DNA of 64,000 bases from CAWJHE01 sp963842455. GTDB taxonomy: Bacteria > Chloroflexota > Anaerolineae > Anaerolineales > UBA4823. Positions within the stretch are counted from its first letter, which is position 1, and every line of letters starts with the position of its first letter. Below, in pieces: positions 53,498 to 62,693 of this stretch. The notes beneath the pieces are model-generated. The model saw only the letters and a program-made list of their open reading frames with translations, had not been told where the DNA came from and made no database searches. A program made the translations under genes and the position numbers. The DNA lies in NCBI GenBank assembly GCA_963842455.1, contig CAWJHE010000013.1, forward strand, positions 62,001-126,000, in the 5' to 3' direction.

Positions 53498-54716
53498 ATT
53501 CGATGACGAAATAACTCAGCCAGGTTCTTTGCGCCCTCAAGAGTTGGAAGCAGTTTATGCCATCAGCCAGGCAGTTGCCACAGCGACAGATGCCGATGAA
53601 GTCTTGGACCAAATCATTCGAGTCGTGCGCCCAGTATTTATTTTCGACAATCTCGTGTTATATGAATTGACTGATCAAGAAAACCTGGAGCCAACCTTTG
53701 CTCGCGCCATAGGCAGAGGGCGCGCAAGGGAGGCAGACTTAGCCTGGGGAGAAGCCACAGCCTTAAGTGTTTATCAAAAAGGGAGCATCATTGTCCGGCG
53801 TGAGGAATTGGGAGATGCGGACACCGACCGGATCAACCTGCGTTTTTCCCTGGGTCTTCCATTGAGATTGGGGGATGAAATCCATGGCGCATTAGTTTTT
53901 ATTCGCTTCGGCGGTCCTGAGTTTACTGCAGATCAAATCCATCTCTCAGAATTTGTAGCCGTGCATGTTGCCCAACTATTAGATCATCGCAACCTTGTAG
54001 CTCAAATCGCCAAGCTGGAAGCACGCCGCCAATTAGATAATCTACAAGATGAATTTGTGGCCATGATTTCTCATGAATTATTGACACCGCTGGGATTTAT
54101 CAAGGGCTATGCGACAACCTTAATGAGAGAAGATACCACCTGGGAAGATAATGTTCGCCGTGAATTCCTATCCATTATCGATGAAGAAGCCGATCGCCTA
54201 AGAGAGCTCATTGAAAACCTGATGGATTCCTCGAAACTAAAAGCGGGTACGATGAGTATGGCTTTCCAGCCGGTTCGAGTGGATACCTTGTTAAAAGATA
54301 TCACTTTGCGATCAAAATCGTATCATGAAAATCTTCAAATCGATCTAAAGATACTTCACCCCGGATTACAAATATATGCTGATCCATCTCGTTTGGCGCA
54401 AGTGTTTGACAATCTGATCGGTAATGCTGTCAAGTATGCACCAGGCTCTCGTATCACGATTACACTCGATCAATTGGATAATCAGACATGTATCACCTTG
54501 CGTGATTACGGGCCTGGAATTTCTTCAGAACATATCGAAAAGATTTTTAATCGATTCTATCGAGTTGACCAGCACCATGCTGTGCGAGGCTCTGGCTTAG
54601 GTTTGTATATTTGCCGCATGATCATCGAGGGTCATCAAGGATCTATTACCGCTGAATCAACACCTGGAAGGGGAACAACATTTCATGTCATTCTTCCATG
54701 TGAATTATTATCTTAA
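53475..54716 (+). CDS. GAF-domain histidine kinase
   Basis: 413-aa soluble kinase starting at ATG 53475, with GAGG before it, inside the previous gene's end. Residues ~25-185 form a GAF domain. It has a HisKA H-box SHELLTPLGFIKGYA and HATPase_c blocks NAVKYAPGSRI, DYGPGIS and GSGLGLYICR. No transmembrane helix is seen. The response regulator follows after 26 bases and is the probable partner. Confidence 0.92.
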   Translation: MLNIESIEFDDEITQPGSLRPQELEAVYAISQAVATATDADEVLDQIIRVVRPVFIFDNLVLYELTDQENLEPTFARAIGRGRAREADLAWGEATALSVYQKGSIIVRREELGDADTDRINLRFSLGLPLRLGDEIHGALVFIRFGGPEFTADQIHLSEFVAVHVAQLLDHRNLVAQIAKLEARRQLDNLQDEFVAMISHELLTPLGFIKGYATTLMREDTTWEDNVRREFLSIIDEEADRLRELIENLMDSSKLKAGTMSMAFQPVRVDTLLKDITLRSKSYHENLQIDLKILHPGLQIYADPSRLAQVFDNLIGNAVKYAPGSRITITLDQLDNQTCITLRDYGPGISSEHIEKIFNRFYRVDQHHAVRGSGLGLYICRMIIEGHQGSITAESTPGRGTTFHVILPCELLS

Positions 54717-54742
54717 TCGCCTTATTTGTTTTGGGAGGACCT

Positions 54743-55432
54743 ATGACCACCAGTATTCTAATCGTTGACGATGAACCCCGTTATTTACGGTTAATGGAAG
54801 CTAATTTAATCACCGAAGGTTTCCAGGTTCTAAAAGCAACCAATGGGCAAGAGGCCGTCAATATCGTCGCAGAACGTCATCCCAACCTGGTATTGCTTGA
54901 TGTCATGATGCCAATTTTAGATGGATTCACGGCCTGCGACCGCATCCGTGAGTTCTCCAATGTACCCATCATCATGGTCACAGCTCGCGGCAGCGAAGGC
55001 GACCGTGTGCGTGGTCTGGATCTGGGAGCGGACGATTATATTGTAAAACCATTTTCAGCAACCGAATTGCTTGCCAGAGTCCGAGCGGTCCTTCGCCGGG
55101 CTCAGAATATTGGCAGCACTTTCACACAAACAAATTTTGTTCATGGAAATCTGCGCATCGATTTTGCTCGAGCAGAAGTGTTTAAGGATGATCGCATCGT
55201 TTACCTGTCTGCAACCGAGTACCGCCTGCTTTTACAATTCGCCCACAATATTGGCAGCGTGCTGACTTCTGAACAACTTCTAATGGATGTTTGGGGACCA
55301 GAATATCGTGATGATAAAGAAATTTTGTGGGTCAGTATTTCAAGATTGCGCCAAAAACTAGAATCTGATCCTAAAAATCCTCAGCATATTGTCACTCGAT
55401 CTGGAATGGGTTACACCATGCCGCCACTGTAG
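54743..55432 (+). CDS. OmpR/PhoB-family response regulator
   Basis: 229-aa transcription factor from ATG 54743 (GGGAGG upstream). Receiver domain ~1-115 with VDDEP, phospho-Asp in LLDVMMPILDG and Lys in VKPFSA. The C-terminal winged helix is seen in YLSATEYRLLLQFAHNIGSV and DDKEILWVSISRLRQKLE. Likely phosphorylated by the GAF kinase immediately upstream. Confidence 0.94.
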   Translation: MTTSILIVDDEPRYLRLMEANLITEGFQVLKATNGQEAVNIVAERHPNLVLLDVMMPILDGFTACDRIREFSNVPIIMVTARGSEGDRVRGLDLGADDYIVKPFSATELLARVRAVLRRAQNIGSTFTQTNFVHGNLRIDFARAEVFKDDRIVYLSATEYRLLLQFAHNIGSVLTSEQLLMDVWGPEYRDDKEILWVSISRLRQKLESDPKNPQHIVTRSGMGYTMPPL

Positions 55433-55503
55433 GGAACAGTCAGCCGAAAAAACGAACAGCTGAAACCATAAGGGAATTCTGATCTATTATCGAGGAAATA
55501 TTC

Positions 55504-56178
55504 ATGACCCACATTTCGACTGCTTTAGCACTGAGAGCAAAAATTCTGGGTACTCTTATACAGGATGCGCGAAGGACTAAAGGAAAAAATTTAGAAAATT
55601 GTGCCCAAGCCATTGGGGTAACACCTGAAATTTTCCAGGCATATGAGTTGGGTAACCAGTCTCCCAGTTTGCCGGAATTAGAAGGATTGGCTTATTTTCT
55701 CGAAATTCCAATCGAGCATTTTTGGTCTAACCAAACTCTGGAGACACCAACCAAATCTGAGGTTGACATTGAGCGGCTTAAAAAAATCCGCCAAAGAATC
55801 ATTGGCGCGATGCTGCGCCAATCGCGTTTGGATAAAGGTTTATCCTTAGAACAAATCTCCCAAACCACCGGTATTCATGAAGACACCCTCAACCAATATG
55901 AATTAGGTCAAATTCCAATTCCAGTAACCGAATTAGAAACGATTTGTGAAACCCTCGATCGTTCAGTAAAAGAATTCATTGACCGGCAAAGTCCAATTGG
56001 GATGTGGAATTTACGCCAACAAACAACGCTACAGTTCATGGAGATGCCGGCAACGTTGCAGAGTTTTGTCAGTAAGCCAGTGAACCGCCCTTATCTGGAT
56101 TTGGCCCAAAGATTGAGCAACATGTCTGTAGAAAAACTACGTTCAGTTGCTGAAATTCTGTTGGAAATCACTTATTAA
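55504..56178 (+). CDS. Tandem XRE-type helix-turn-helix regulator
   Basis: 224-aa DNA-binding protein with two XRE domains in one chain (~10-68: ENCAQAIGVTPEIFQAYELG; ~98-155: LEQISQTTGIHEDTLNQYELG). A C-terminal helix-rich part (~170-224) has no known signature. Two HTH units in one chain let a monomer or dimer contact extended operators. The target is unknown; it follows the response regulator by 71 bases. Confidence 0.82.
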   Translation: MTHISTALALRAKILGTLIQDARRTKGKNLENCAQAIGVTPEIFQAYELGNQSPSLPELEGLAYFLEIPIEHFWSNQTLETPTKSEVDIERLKKIRQRIIGAMLRQSRLDKGLSLEQISQTTGIHEDTLNQYELGQIPIPVTELETICETLDRSVKEFIDRQSPIGMWNLRQQTTLQFMEMPATLQSFVSKPVNRPYLDLAQRLSNMSVEKLRSVAEILLEITY

Positions 56179-56209
56179 TAAGAATTCTTGATTCGATTTT
56201 TTCTGCGCC

Positions 56210-57046
56210 ATGATCGAACAAGCTAAATCACAAGATGTCCAGCAACTTGCAAATCTAATTCATTTTGATTCCTTCGTACATCGCCATCTAGATTATCGTC
56301 CGCCATTGGATTGGGTGGGCGATTATCCATTTAATGTTTTGGTGGTAAATGAAAAAATCCAGGCTGCATTAGCCTGCCCTCCCGACCCCCCTCATGTGGC
56401 ATGGATCCGGCTTTTTGCCGCTGCTCATCACATACAGGTAACCCAAGCCTGGGATCAATTATGGCAAACCAGTTTGTCACAATTGAGGATAAAAAGTGAG
56501 GTCAAGTGGGTAGCGGCAATACCGTTACAGACCTGGTTTTCCAGGTTGTTGATTAAAGAAAAATTTGAACTAACCCACGATATCTTGATGCTCAGTTGGG
56601 ATGGGGCTGCTCTTCCCGCTCCAACCAAACAACCCAGTATCCACATACGCCCGATGACATTAGATGATATCGATAAAGTTACACAAATCGATTCGGATTC
56701 ATTTTCCCCCTTATGGCAAATCTCAAACGAATATCTACGGATTGCCTACTACCAGGCAAATATTGCCACTGTCGCAGAATTCGAGGGAAAAGTGAGCGGC
56801 TTCCAGATCAGCACCGCAACATCCGTAGGTGGCCACCTTGCTCGATTGGCCGTAAGTCCCAACTTACAAGGCCGGGGGATCGCTTACGCTTTACTTCATG
56901 ATCTTGTTCATCAATTCAAAAGACGAGGAGCACTCTCCATCACTGTAAATACCCAAGAAAACAATCTTGCCTCTCTATCGCTGTACAAAAAAGCGGGTTT
57001 TGTGTTCACAGGCGAAAAATATCCTGTTTACGAATTAGCTATTTAA
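56210..57046 (+). CDS. GNAT-family N-acetyltransferase
   Basis: 278 aa. The C-terminal ~140 residues are a GNAT domain: IRPMTLDDIDKVTQID, then GGHLARLAVSPNLQGRGIAYALL (acetyl-CoA pyrophosphate loop) and VNTQENNLASLSLYKKAGF. The N-terminal ~140 residues (DYRPPLDWVGDYPFNVL) look like a second, degenerate GNAT fold lacking the CoA loop. Substrate unknown. Upstream is the XRE regulator by 31 bases. Confidence 0.85.
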   Translation: MIEQAKSQDVQQLANLIHFDSFVHRHLDYRPPLDWVGDYPFNVLVVNEKIQAALACPPDPPHVAWIRLFAAAHHIQVTQAWDQLWQTSLSQLRIKSEVKWVAAIPLQTWFSRLLIKEKFELTHDILMLSWDGAALPAPTKQPSIHIRPMTLDDIDKVTQIDSDSFSPLWQISNEYLRIAYYQANIATVAEFEGKVSGFQISTATSVGGHLARLAVSPNLQGRGIAYALLHDLVHQFKRRGALSITVNTQENNLASLSLYKKAGFVFTGEKYPVYELAI

Positions 57047-57070
57047 TCAAACTTTATAGAAAGATGCGAT

Positions 57071-57904
57071 ATGAACCACAAAGAAACCTTCCTGAATTCA
57101 TTTGACGGCTTGAAATTATTTCATCAAACCTGGTTACCAGAAAATGCTCCGCTCGCATTGATCTTGCTGGTTCACGGGTTAGGCGAGCACAGTAGCAGAT
57201 ATGAACATGTCGCCCAATTCTTGACTTCCCATGATTTTGCAGTGTATACAATGGATCATCGGGGACATGGGAAATCAGAGGGTGAACGTGGTCATGTCAA
57301 CCAATTTGAAGACTTTATGAAAGATATGGACTTACTGGTCCAGACAGCTCAACAAGATTATCCTGGCGCACCAATCTTTTTGTATGGACATAGCCTGGGA
57401 GGCATCCTGGTATTGAATTACACCTTGCGCCGTAAACCTGATATTCTGGGAGTTATCGCAACCAGCCCAGGCTTAAGGACTGCCTTAGAAGAACAAAAAG
57501 TAAAAATCTTCCTTGTCGAAAGCCATAGCCTCCATTCTTCCCAAATTAAGTATCTCCACTGGTTTACAGGCCAATCAAATCTCTCACGATGCACAAGTGG
57601 TTAAAAAATACCTGGAAGACCCACTTGTGCACGATAAGGGCACACCTGGTCTTGCAGTCAACCTTTTAAATGCAATTGAGTGGGCTTATCAACATGCCCA
57701 CGAATTCTCAGTTCCCTTGCTACTAATGCATGGCACGATGACCAAATCGCATACGCAAAAGGCAGTCAAGAATTTGCATCCAAAGTTCGCGGGGACTGTA
57801 CCGTAAAGCTTTGGGACGGCATGGCCCACGAAACACATAACGAGCCTGGAAAAGAGCAAGTACTGGCATATCTCTTAGATTGGATAAAACAAAAATATAA
57901 GTAA
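57071..57904 (+). CDS. Alpha/beta-hydrolase, monoacylglycerol lipase type, two frameshifts
   Basis: Serine hydrolase of the monoglyceride lipase group. The oxyanion region is LVHGLGEHSSRYEHV, the nucleophile elbow is YGHSLGG and the catalytic His region is WDGMAHETHNEPGKE. Three successive frames carry it. One extra base at about 57510-57513 separates KVKIFL from SKAIASIL. One missing base at about 57734-57737 separates LLLMHGT from DDQIAYAKG. Rejoined it is about 277 aa, the family's normal length. Two independent indels in 230 bases suggest local sequence errors or a decayed gene. Confidence 0.82.
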
Positions 57905-57982
57905 AAAGGTCCAATTTCCCCCTAGACAAACAGCGCCCATCGTGGCAAAATTTGATCTTATTCTTTACAGCAAGGAGATTAC

Positions 57983-58738
57983 ATGTCCAAGCAAGAAAGC
58001 CAGCAACCCGTTAGCAAACGCCAGGCCTATAAACAGCAACGCATCCAAGCAGCACGACGGCAAAAGTTAATCACCATTGGCGCAATCGTTGGGATTGTCG
58101 CTTTGTTGATTGTTCTCATCATTGTGCCACAAGCCCGCAGGGCCAATGCACCCATAGGCGAATTTGTGCAGATAACACCTGAAACCTACCCGGACGAGAG
58201 TGGAGTTTCTTTGGGAGATCCAAATGCCCCGGTAACCATTGAGGTATTTTCGGATTTCAAATGTACAGCCTGTGCAGCCTACTCAGAAAGTATTGAGCCA
58301 CAGGTGCTTTCTGAATTAGTTCAAACTGGAAATGTCTATTATGTTTTCCGCCATTATCCATTCTTGGATGACCGCTCCGCTGTCAAAGATTCGGATCAAG
58401 CAGCAAGCGCTTCTTATTGTGCGGCTGAACAAAACCGTTTCTACGATTATAAAAAGATGCTTTATGTCAATATGAACAGTATTGTCGGTGAGTTCAGTGA
58501 ACGCCGTCTGATTGCCTTTGCAGAATCACTCGGCTTAAATATGGGCGATTTCGAAGCTTGTCTTGAAAGTGACAAATACAAGCCAGAGATTCAAGCTGAT
58601 ATTACCAAGGCGGATCAATTTGCCGTAACAGGAACTCCGAGCGTGTTTGTAAATGGTCAACAAGTTGCCCCAGGATATGTTCCAACGTTCGAACAAATAA
58701 ACGAGGCAGTTCAGGCTGCATTGACGGCTTCAAAATAG
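57983..58738 (+). CDS. DsbA-like membrane-anchored thiol-disulfide protein
   Basis: 251-aa exported thioredoxin-fold protein. The N-terminal basic segment and helix (~28-50) anchor it. Residues ~80-250 form the DsbA fold: active site CTAC in FSDFKCTACAAYSE, a helical insert, and the cis-Pro region GTPSVFVNG. It may oxidise cysteines in exported proteins or act in a BdbD-like role. AAGGAG precedes the start. A strong terminator separates it from the opposing gene. Confidence 0.9.
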   Translation: MSKQESQQPVSKRQAYKQQRIQAARRQKLITIGAIVGIVALLIVLIIVPQARRANAPIGEFVQITPETYPDESGVSLGDPNAPVTIEVFSDFKCTACAAYSESIEPQVLSELVQTGNVYYVFRHYPFLDDRSAVKDSDQAASASYCAAEQNRFYDYKKMLYVNMNSIVGEFSERRLIAFAESLGLNMGDFEACLESDKYKPEIQADITKADQFAVTGTPSVFVNGQQVAPGYVPTFEQINEAVQAALTASK

Positions 58739-58750
58739 TGGGTAAAGCAA

Positions 58751-58787
58751 AACAGCGCCTGTCTTTTATATTAGGACAGGCGCTGTT
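58751..58787. terminator. Bidirectional terminator between the DsbA-like and cobalamin adenosyltransferase genes
   Basis: Perfect 13-base arms AACAGCGCCTGTC (58751-58763) and GACAGGCGCTGTT (58775-58787). T-rich on the plus side (58786-58790) and A-rich upstream, so it serves both convergent genes. Confidence 0.9.
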
Positions 58788-58802
58788 TTTATTTGTGATG
58801 TA

Positions 58803-59351
58803 TCATTCCCGAGCCAGGGTAGGATGTTCCTTGCCAAATAGCTGGTTTTCAAAAATTTCCAAAACAAAACACATAGAAGACAAGCGATTCAGGTAGTGCA
58901 ACAATTCTTTGTTCTCGACAATGTTTTCATGAACAAGAAACGCTGTTTGCCTTTCAGCTCTTCTGATGACAGTCCTGGCAATCGCTAAGCTAGCACCTGC
59001 CGGTGAATCCCCAGGTATGATAAACTCCCTTGGAATTTCCACACTCTGGCTTAACTGATCAGTTTGTTCTTCCAACCAGGCGACTCTATTTTGATCAATT
59101 TTTCTAAAACGCTCAGCATGATGCGGAGAAGCCGAGATTTCCGCCATCATCGCATAAAGATCACGCTGGACTGTCAGGATAAGCGCTTGGCTTTTTTCGC
59201 CCTGACAGGTCGAGCGAGCCAGACCCAAAGAGGCTGTGGCTTCATCAAGTGTCCCCACAGTGTCAGGAATGGGGTGATACTTCGGCACTCTTCCTTCAGC
59301 CAACAGCCCTGTGTAACCATCATCACCTGTACGGGTGTAAAATTTACTCAT
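58803..59351 (-). CDS. Cob(I)alamin adenosyltransferase, PduO type
   Basis: Transfers the adenosyl group of ATP to cob(I)alamin to make coenzyme B12. 182 aa, starting KFYTRTGDDGYTGLLAEGRV (the ATP-binding N-terminal loop). DTVGTLDEATASLGLAR and GDSPAGASLAIARTVIRRAER (PduO signature with the catalytic Arg) follow. It is a single gene; no cobalamin biosynthesis genes are near. Confidence 0.9.
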   Translation of the reverse strand: MSKFYTRTGDDGYTGLLAEGRVPKYHPIPDTVGTLDEATASLGLARSTCQGEKSQALILTVQRDLYAMMAEISASPHHAERFRKIDQNRVAWLEEQTDQLSQSVEIPREFIIPGDSPAGASLAIARTVIRRAERQTAFLVHENIVENKELLHYLNRLSSMCFVLEIFENQLFGKEHPTLARE

Positions 59352-59464
59352 AATCGAATTATAACCTGTCAGAGCGGTTCATAGGATGTATAATTCTCTT
59401 GAAAATTGTTTCATAACCTTTGTAAGAATTGTGAAACATAAAAACTCAACCAAGGAGAAAACTG

Positions 59465-59668
59465 ATGCAAATTCAATGTACCCATTGTCATAAACCCTAT
59501 GCTCTGAATAAGGAGACCATTCGGGCGGCGCTCGTTCATCTTCATAGCGAAAACCAGACTCATTACAACGCATCCTGCCCGCATTGCCGGCGAACTAACC
59601 GGGTATCCCGGCAAGAATTAGAACGCGCTTTTCCAGGATGGGAGACAACCCATGCGGAGGAAGGTTAG
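59465..59668 (+). CDS. Small zinc-finger-like protein
   Basis: 67-aa protein with two CxxC pairs, CTHCHKPYAL at the N-terminus and CPHCRRTNRVS in the middle, forming a single zinc ribbon. AAGGAG lies just before the start. Such stand-alone ribbons are common in Chloroflexota; function unknown. Upstream sequence is divergent from the adenosyltransferase. Confidence 0.7.
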   Translation: MQIQCTHCHKPYALNKETIRAALVHLHSENQTHYNASCPHCRRTNRVSRQELERAFPGWETTHAEEG

Positions 59669-59750
59669 CACCAGTTGCTTATCTTCTGATCATCCTAAGA
59701 AATTCCTATTTCCCCTGACCGGTTAATCAAAAGAATGTTTAAATTGACCT

Positions 59751-60098
59751 TTACAGGTTTTGATGATTTTGACTATCTAATGCTTCAAAAATCTTGGACT
59801 GCTGGAGAGACTGCTCCAGCAGGACCTGGCGTACGAGGTCGCACACTTCGATAATTTTAGGATTTGCCACCTGGTAAATTACATCTCGCCCATTTCCAAC
59901 CACACTCAAGATACCTGCATTGCGCAAAATTCCTAAATGTCGGGAGACTGTGGTCTGTTCATAACCACAGGCTTCAACGATATCACCAACTTTCATTGCA
60001 CCATTCCGTAATAGGTGGACAATCTCCAGGCGAGTTGCATTCCCCATGGCTTTACATAAATCCGCCTGGATTTCATAAATGGCTAAATTACTCATCAC
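59751..60098 (-). CDS. ArsR/SmtB-family winged-helix regulator
   Basis: 115-aa repressor. Winged helix: LCKAMGNATRLEIVHLLRNG, then VGDIVEACGYEQTTVSRHLGILRNAG and a wing (GNGRDVIYQV). Cys residues sit at EACGY in helix 3-4 and at EVCDL in helix 5, so metal or redox sensing is possible, though the classical ELCVCD motif is absent. Last gene of the MinD/NifX operon; it may regulate it. Confidence 0.88.
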   Translation of the reverse strand: MMSNLAIYEIQADLCKAMGNATRLEIVHLLRNGAMKVGDIVEACGYEQTTVSRHLGILRNAGILSVVGNGRDVIYQVANPKIIEVCDLVRQVLLEQSLQQSKIFEALDSQNHQNL

Positions 60099-60127
60099 AC
60101 ACCAACTTTTCTACCTGCCTAATGACG

Positions 60128-60428
60128 CTATGCCAACAATTCTTTTAATAAATCAGTCAGCGCCTCTGCATGAATATATCCCACTATCTCCATTTCCTGT
60201 GAGACAACCCCATGCACCTGTTTCACTGCATTCTGGATCTCAAGGGAAAGAGGCAAAGCTAGCGGGCACAATTCCGATGAGGGTCGGAATCTTATAAGAG
60301 ACGTGTCCTTCTTGATCTGCCTGCAAATCTTCAATTAACCGCATTCTCACAACATCGACACCTGTTTCTGGATCAATCACTTTAGAAAGCCTTTCCAGAA
60401 TCGCAGTTATCAAACTTTTTTCATTCAT
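60128..60428 (-). CDS. MIP18/DUF59-family Fe-S assembly protein, frameshifted
   Basis: Small protein (about 99 aa) related to SufT/PaaD/MIP18. Frame 1 gives ITAILERLSKVIDPETGVDV (the DPE(I/T) motif) and VVRMRLIEDL. Frame 2 gives FRPSSELCPLALPLSLEIQN with the conserved Cys. An extra base near 60287-60292 divides them (YK then FRPSS). DUF59 proteins help carry or insert Fe-S clusters. It directly follows two ferredoxin-bearing ATPases. Confidence 0.78.
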
Positions 60429-60432
60429 AGAT

Positions 60433-61344
60433 TTACAAACCCTTGTCCATCCATGTTTTCTGGAGAACACGCCAGATTACCTTTATTGCCAGACTTGAAG
60501 GAGCTTCGGGCTTCCAGGAAGTAACCGGTTCCCCTCGAACCATAGCCTGGGTAATACTCTCGTCAAAAGGAATTTCCCCTAATAACTTAATTTCATGATC
60601 TCGACAGTATTGACGGATTTGTTCTGCCCCTTGCGGAAACACATCTGCCTTGTTGATCACCACCATCGATAGCACCCGGAAATGCCGGGTTGTTTGCAAT
60701 GCCCGTTCCATATCATGGATACCTGCAATGGTTGGTTCGGCAATAATTAGAGCCATATCTGCACCAGACGAAGCAGAAATAACCGGGCAGCCAATACCTG
60801 GAGGACCATCCACCAGTACCAAATCCAAATGATTGTCAAGTGCATTTAAGCGGGCTTGTTGCTTGACCATGGTTACTAATTTCCCGGAGTTTTCCTCTCC
60901 TGGCAACAGCTGAGCATGAAACAATGTGCCAAACCTGCTTACTGATTGAAACCAGGAACCTGCAATCTGTGGCTGCATTTGAATTGCAGCTTCAGGACAT
61001 GCGTATACGCATGCTGCACATCCATCGCAAGCAATTGGATCGACTCCAAAAACCCAACCACCATTTGAAGGGGGAATGATTGCCCCAAAACGGCATACTT
61101 GTTCACAGCTTCCGCATCCGCGGCAGAGGTCCTGATCAATCAATGCAACTGAGCCTCCCAAAAATTCGGTTTCATCCAATCTTTTCGGTCGAAGTACAAG
61201 ATCCAGATTTGCAGCATCCACGTCTGCATCCGCTAAAACAATCCCCTTTATATCCTGGCTTTCAGAAGCAAGATGTGCCAAAGCTGCTGTAATGCTTGTT
61301 TTCCCAGTACCCCCTTTACCGCTCAGAATCACTAACTGTTTCAT
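60433..61344 (-). CDS. MinD-superfamily P-loop ATPase with inserted ferredoxin domain (second)
   Basis: 303-aa ATPase. It begins KQLVILSGKGGTGKTSITAA (deviant Walker A) and has ADADVDAANLDL. Two 4Fe-4S sites are inserted at ~65-125: CRGCGSCEQVCRFGA and CDGCAACVYACPEAA. It then resumes the ATPase fold (LVLVDGPPGIGCPVISA). Overlaps the paralogous ATPase by four bases. Family members occur in many anaerobes and are linked to Fe-S or metal cofactor handling by context only. Confidence 0.92.
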   Translation of the reverse strand: MKQLVILSGKGGTGKTSITAALAHLASESQDIKGIVLADADVDAANLDLVLRPKRLDETEFLGGSVALIDQDLCRGCGSCEQVCRFGAIIPPSNGGWVFGVDPIACDGCAACVYACPEAAIQMQPQIAGSWFQSVSRFGTLFHAQLLPGEENSGKLVTMVKQQARLNALDNHLDLVLVDGPPGIGCPVISASSGADMALIIAEPTIAGIHDMERALQTTRHFRVLSMVVINKADVFPQGAEQIRQYCRDHEIKLLGEIPFDESITQAMVRGEPVTSWKPEAPSSLAIKVIWRVLQKTWMDKGL

Positions 61345-62288
61345 TTAGCACTTCCCAATGAGTCTGAAAGGTTTAATTGGTCCAATATTTTTTGAAATAC
61401 ATCCAGGAAAAGGTCCTCAAATTCCGGCAATCCATCCACCAGAGGTTGACCTTTTGACAGTATTTCTGCGATATCTCTCCGATAAGGAATTCTGGCTAAG
61501 ATTTCAATCTCCTCTCGCTGGCAAAATTCTTCAACACCGCCATCTCCGATACCATCTCTGTTCAGAATCACACCAACAGGTCGATTGAGGCTTCTGGCAA
61601 GTTGGACTGCCAGGCTTAGATCATGCAATCCAAATGGAGTTGGTTCCGTAACCAACAATAAATAATCCGAATCCCGAATGGCTTCCACAACAGGGCATGA
61701 AGCGCCCGGTGAAACATCTAAAATGACGGTAGAAAAATCATCCTTGTTTGCCCACTCCTTAAGTTGGCGAATGATAGGAACAGCCATGGGCTCACCTACA
61801 TTCATAATGCCACGGGCAAAGGCCATGTTCTCAGCCGTAAAGCCGCTCTCCAAATATCCCATACCATACAGCTTTTCTGTGATTGCACCTTCTGGGCAGT
61901 TCATCGTACAACTTCCGCAGCCATGGCACAGTTGGTTAAACACCAATGTTTTCTTTCCAATAACAGCAATGGCGTGAAATTGACAGACTTCTACACAGCG
62001 AGCACAGAAAGTGCATTTTTCTTCATCGATAACTGGAACTGGATTACCCACCTCTTTTCGATTTCCGAGTTCAGGTTTCAAGAATAGATGAGCGTTCGGA
62101 GCCTCCACATCTGTATCCAAAAATAGTAATGGATTAGGTGAGGCGAACGACATCTTCTGCGCCCCGTCTGCCCGCCTCACCAGCGATAAGGCTAGACTGG
62201 TCGACACCATGGTTTTCCCTGTCCCGCCTTTACCACTTGCCACCGCAATCTTAATCTGTTGATGTCTTCGGTTTTTTTTATCTTCCAT
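61341..62288 (-). CDS. MinD-superfamily P-loop ATPase with inserted ferredoxin domain (first)
   Basis: 315-aa paralogue. Walker A is ASGKGGTGKTMVST and DTDVEAPNAHLFL follows. Ferredoxin insert: CTFCARCVEVCQFHA, then CHGCGSCTMNCPEGA. ATPase features after the insert include VILDVSPGASCPVVEA. The two ATPases could act as a heterodimer, each with two clusters. Its start overlaps the end of the NifX-like gene by 11 bases. Confidence 0.92.
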   Translation of the reverse strand: MEDKKNRRHQQIKIAVASGKGGTGKTMVSTSLALSLVRRADGAQKMSFASPNPLLFLDTDVEAPNAHLFLKPELGNRKEVGNPVPVIDEEKCTFCARCVEVCQFHAIAVIGKKTLVFNQLCHGCGSCTMNCPEGAITEKLYGMGYLESGFTAENMAFARGIMNVGEPMAVPIIRQLKEWANKDDFSTVILDVSPGASCPVVEAIRDSDYLLLVTEPTPFGLHDLSLAVQLARSLNRPVGVILNRDGIGDGGVEEFCQREEIEILARIPYRRDIAEILSKGQPLVDGLPEFEDLFLDVFQKILDQLNLSDSLGSAK

Positions 62289-62643
62289 GATGTCCAGAAG
62301 AGGTAGGAGACCCTATTTTTTCAAGTTTTCCCGCTCGCCAAGATTCAATCACTTGCTGAACATCTAGCGTCTGTCCAAACAAATACATCGAAATCCCAGC
62401 AGCATCCAACACTTCAAATGCATTCGGTCCGCAATCTCCGCTGACTACGGCAACGCAACCCGCATCCACAGCGAACTGTGCAGCCTTAATACCAGCCCCA
62501 CCAGCAGCATTGACTGCTGGATTAGGCTGAGCTTGCCACTCCATAGTATCCGCGTCAACTATTAGGAAATAAGCTGCTCTACCAAAACGTGGATCAAGAG
62601 TCGTTTCAAAATCCGGTGATGTAACAGTGATCAGTATTTTCAT
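62278..62643 (-). CDS. NifX/NafY-like dinitrogenase FeMo-cofactor family protein (second)
   Basis: 121-aa RNase-H-fold protein of the COG1433 kind. Pattern: LDPRFGRAAYFLIVD, AAGGAGIKAAQFAVDAGC, VAVVSGDCGPNAFEVLDAAG. Ligand-binding His and Cys residues suit metal-cluster carriage. It is part of the ATPase operon, without nitrogenase genes, so a general cluster-carrier role is more likely than nitrogen fixation. Confidence 0.9.
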   Translation of the reverse strand: MKILITVTSPDFETTLDPRFGRAAYFLIVDADTMEWQAQPNPAVNAAGGAGIKAAQFAVDAGCVAVVSGDCGPNAFEVLDAAGISMYLFGQTLDVQQVIESWRAGKLEKIGSPTSSGHHGR

Positions 62644-62693
62644 TTCATCCTCATCCTCTAACCATTTTGCGCCACACTTTGGGCAAGTACTAT

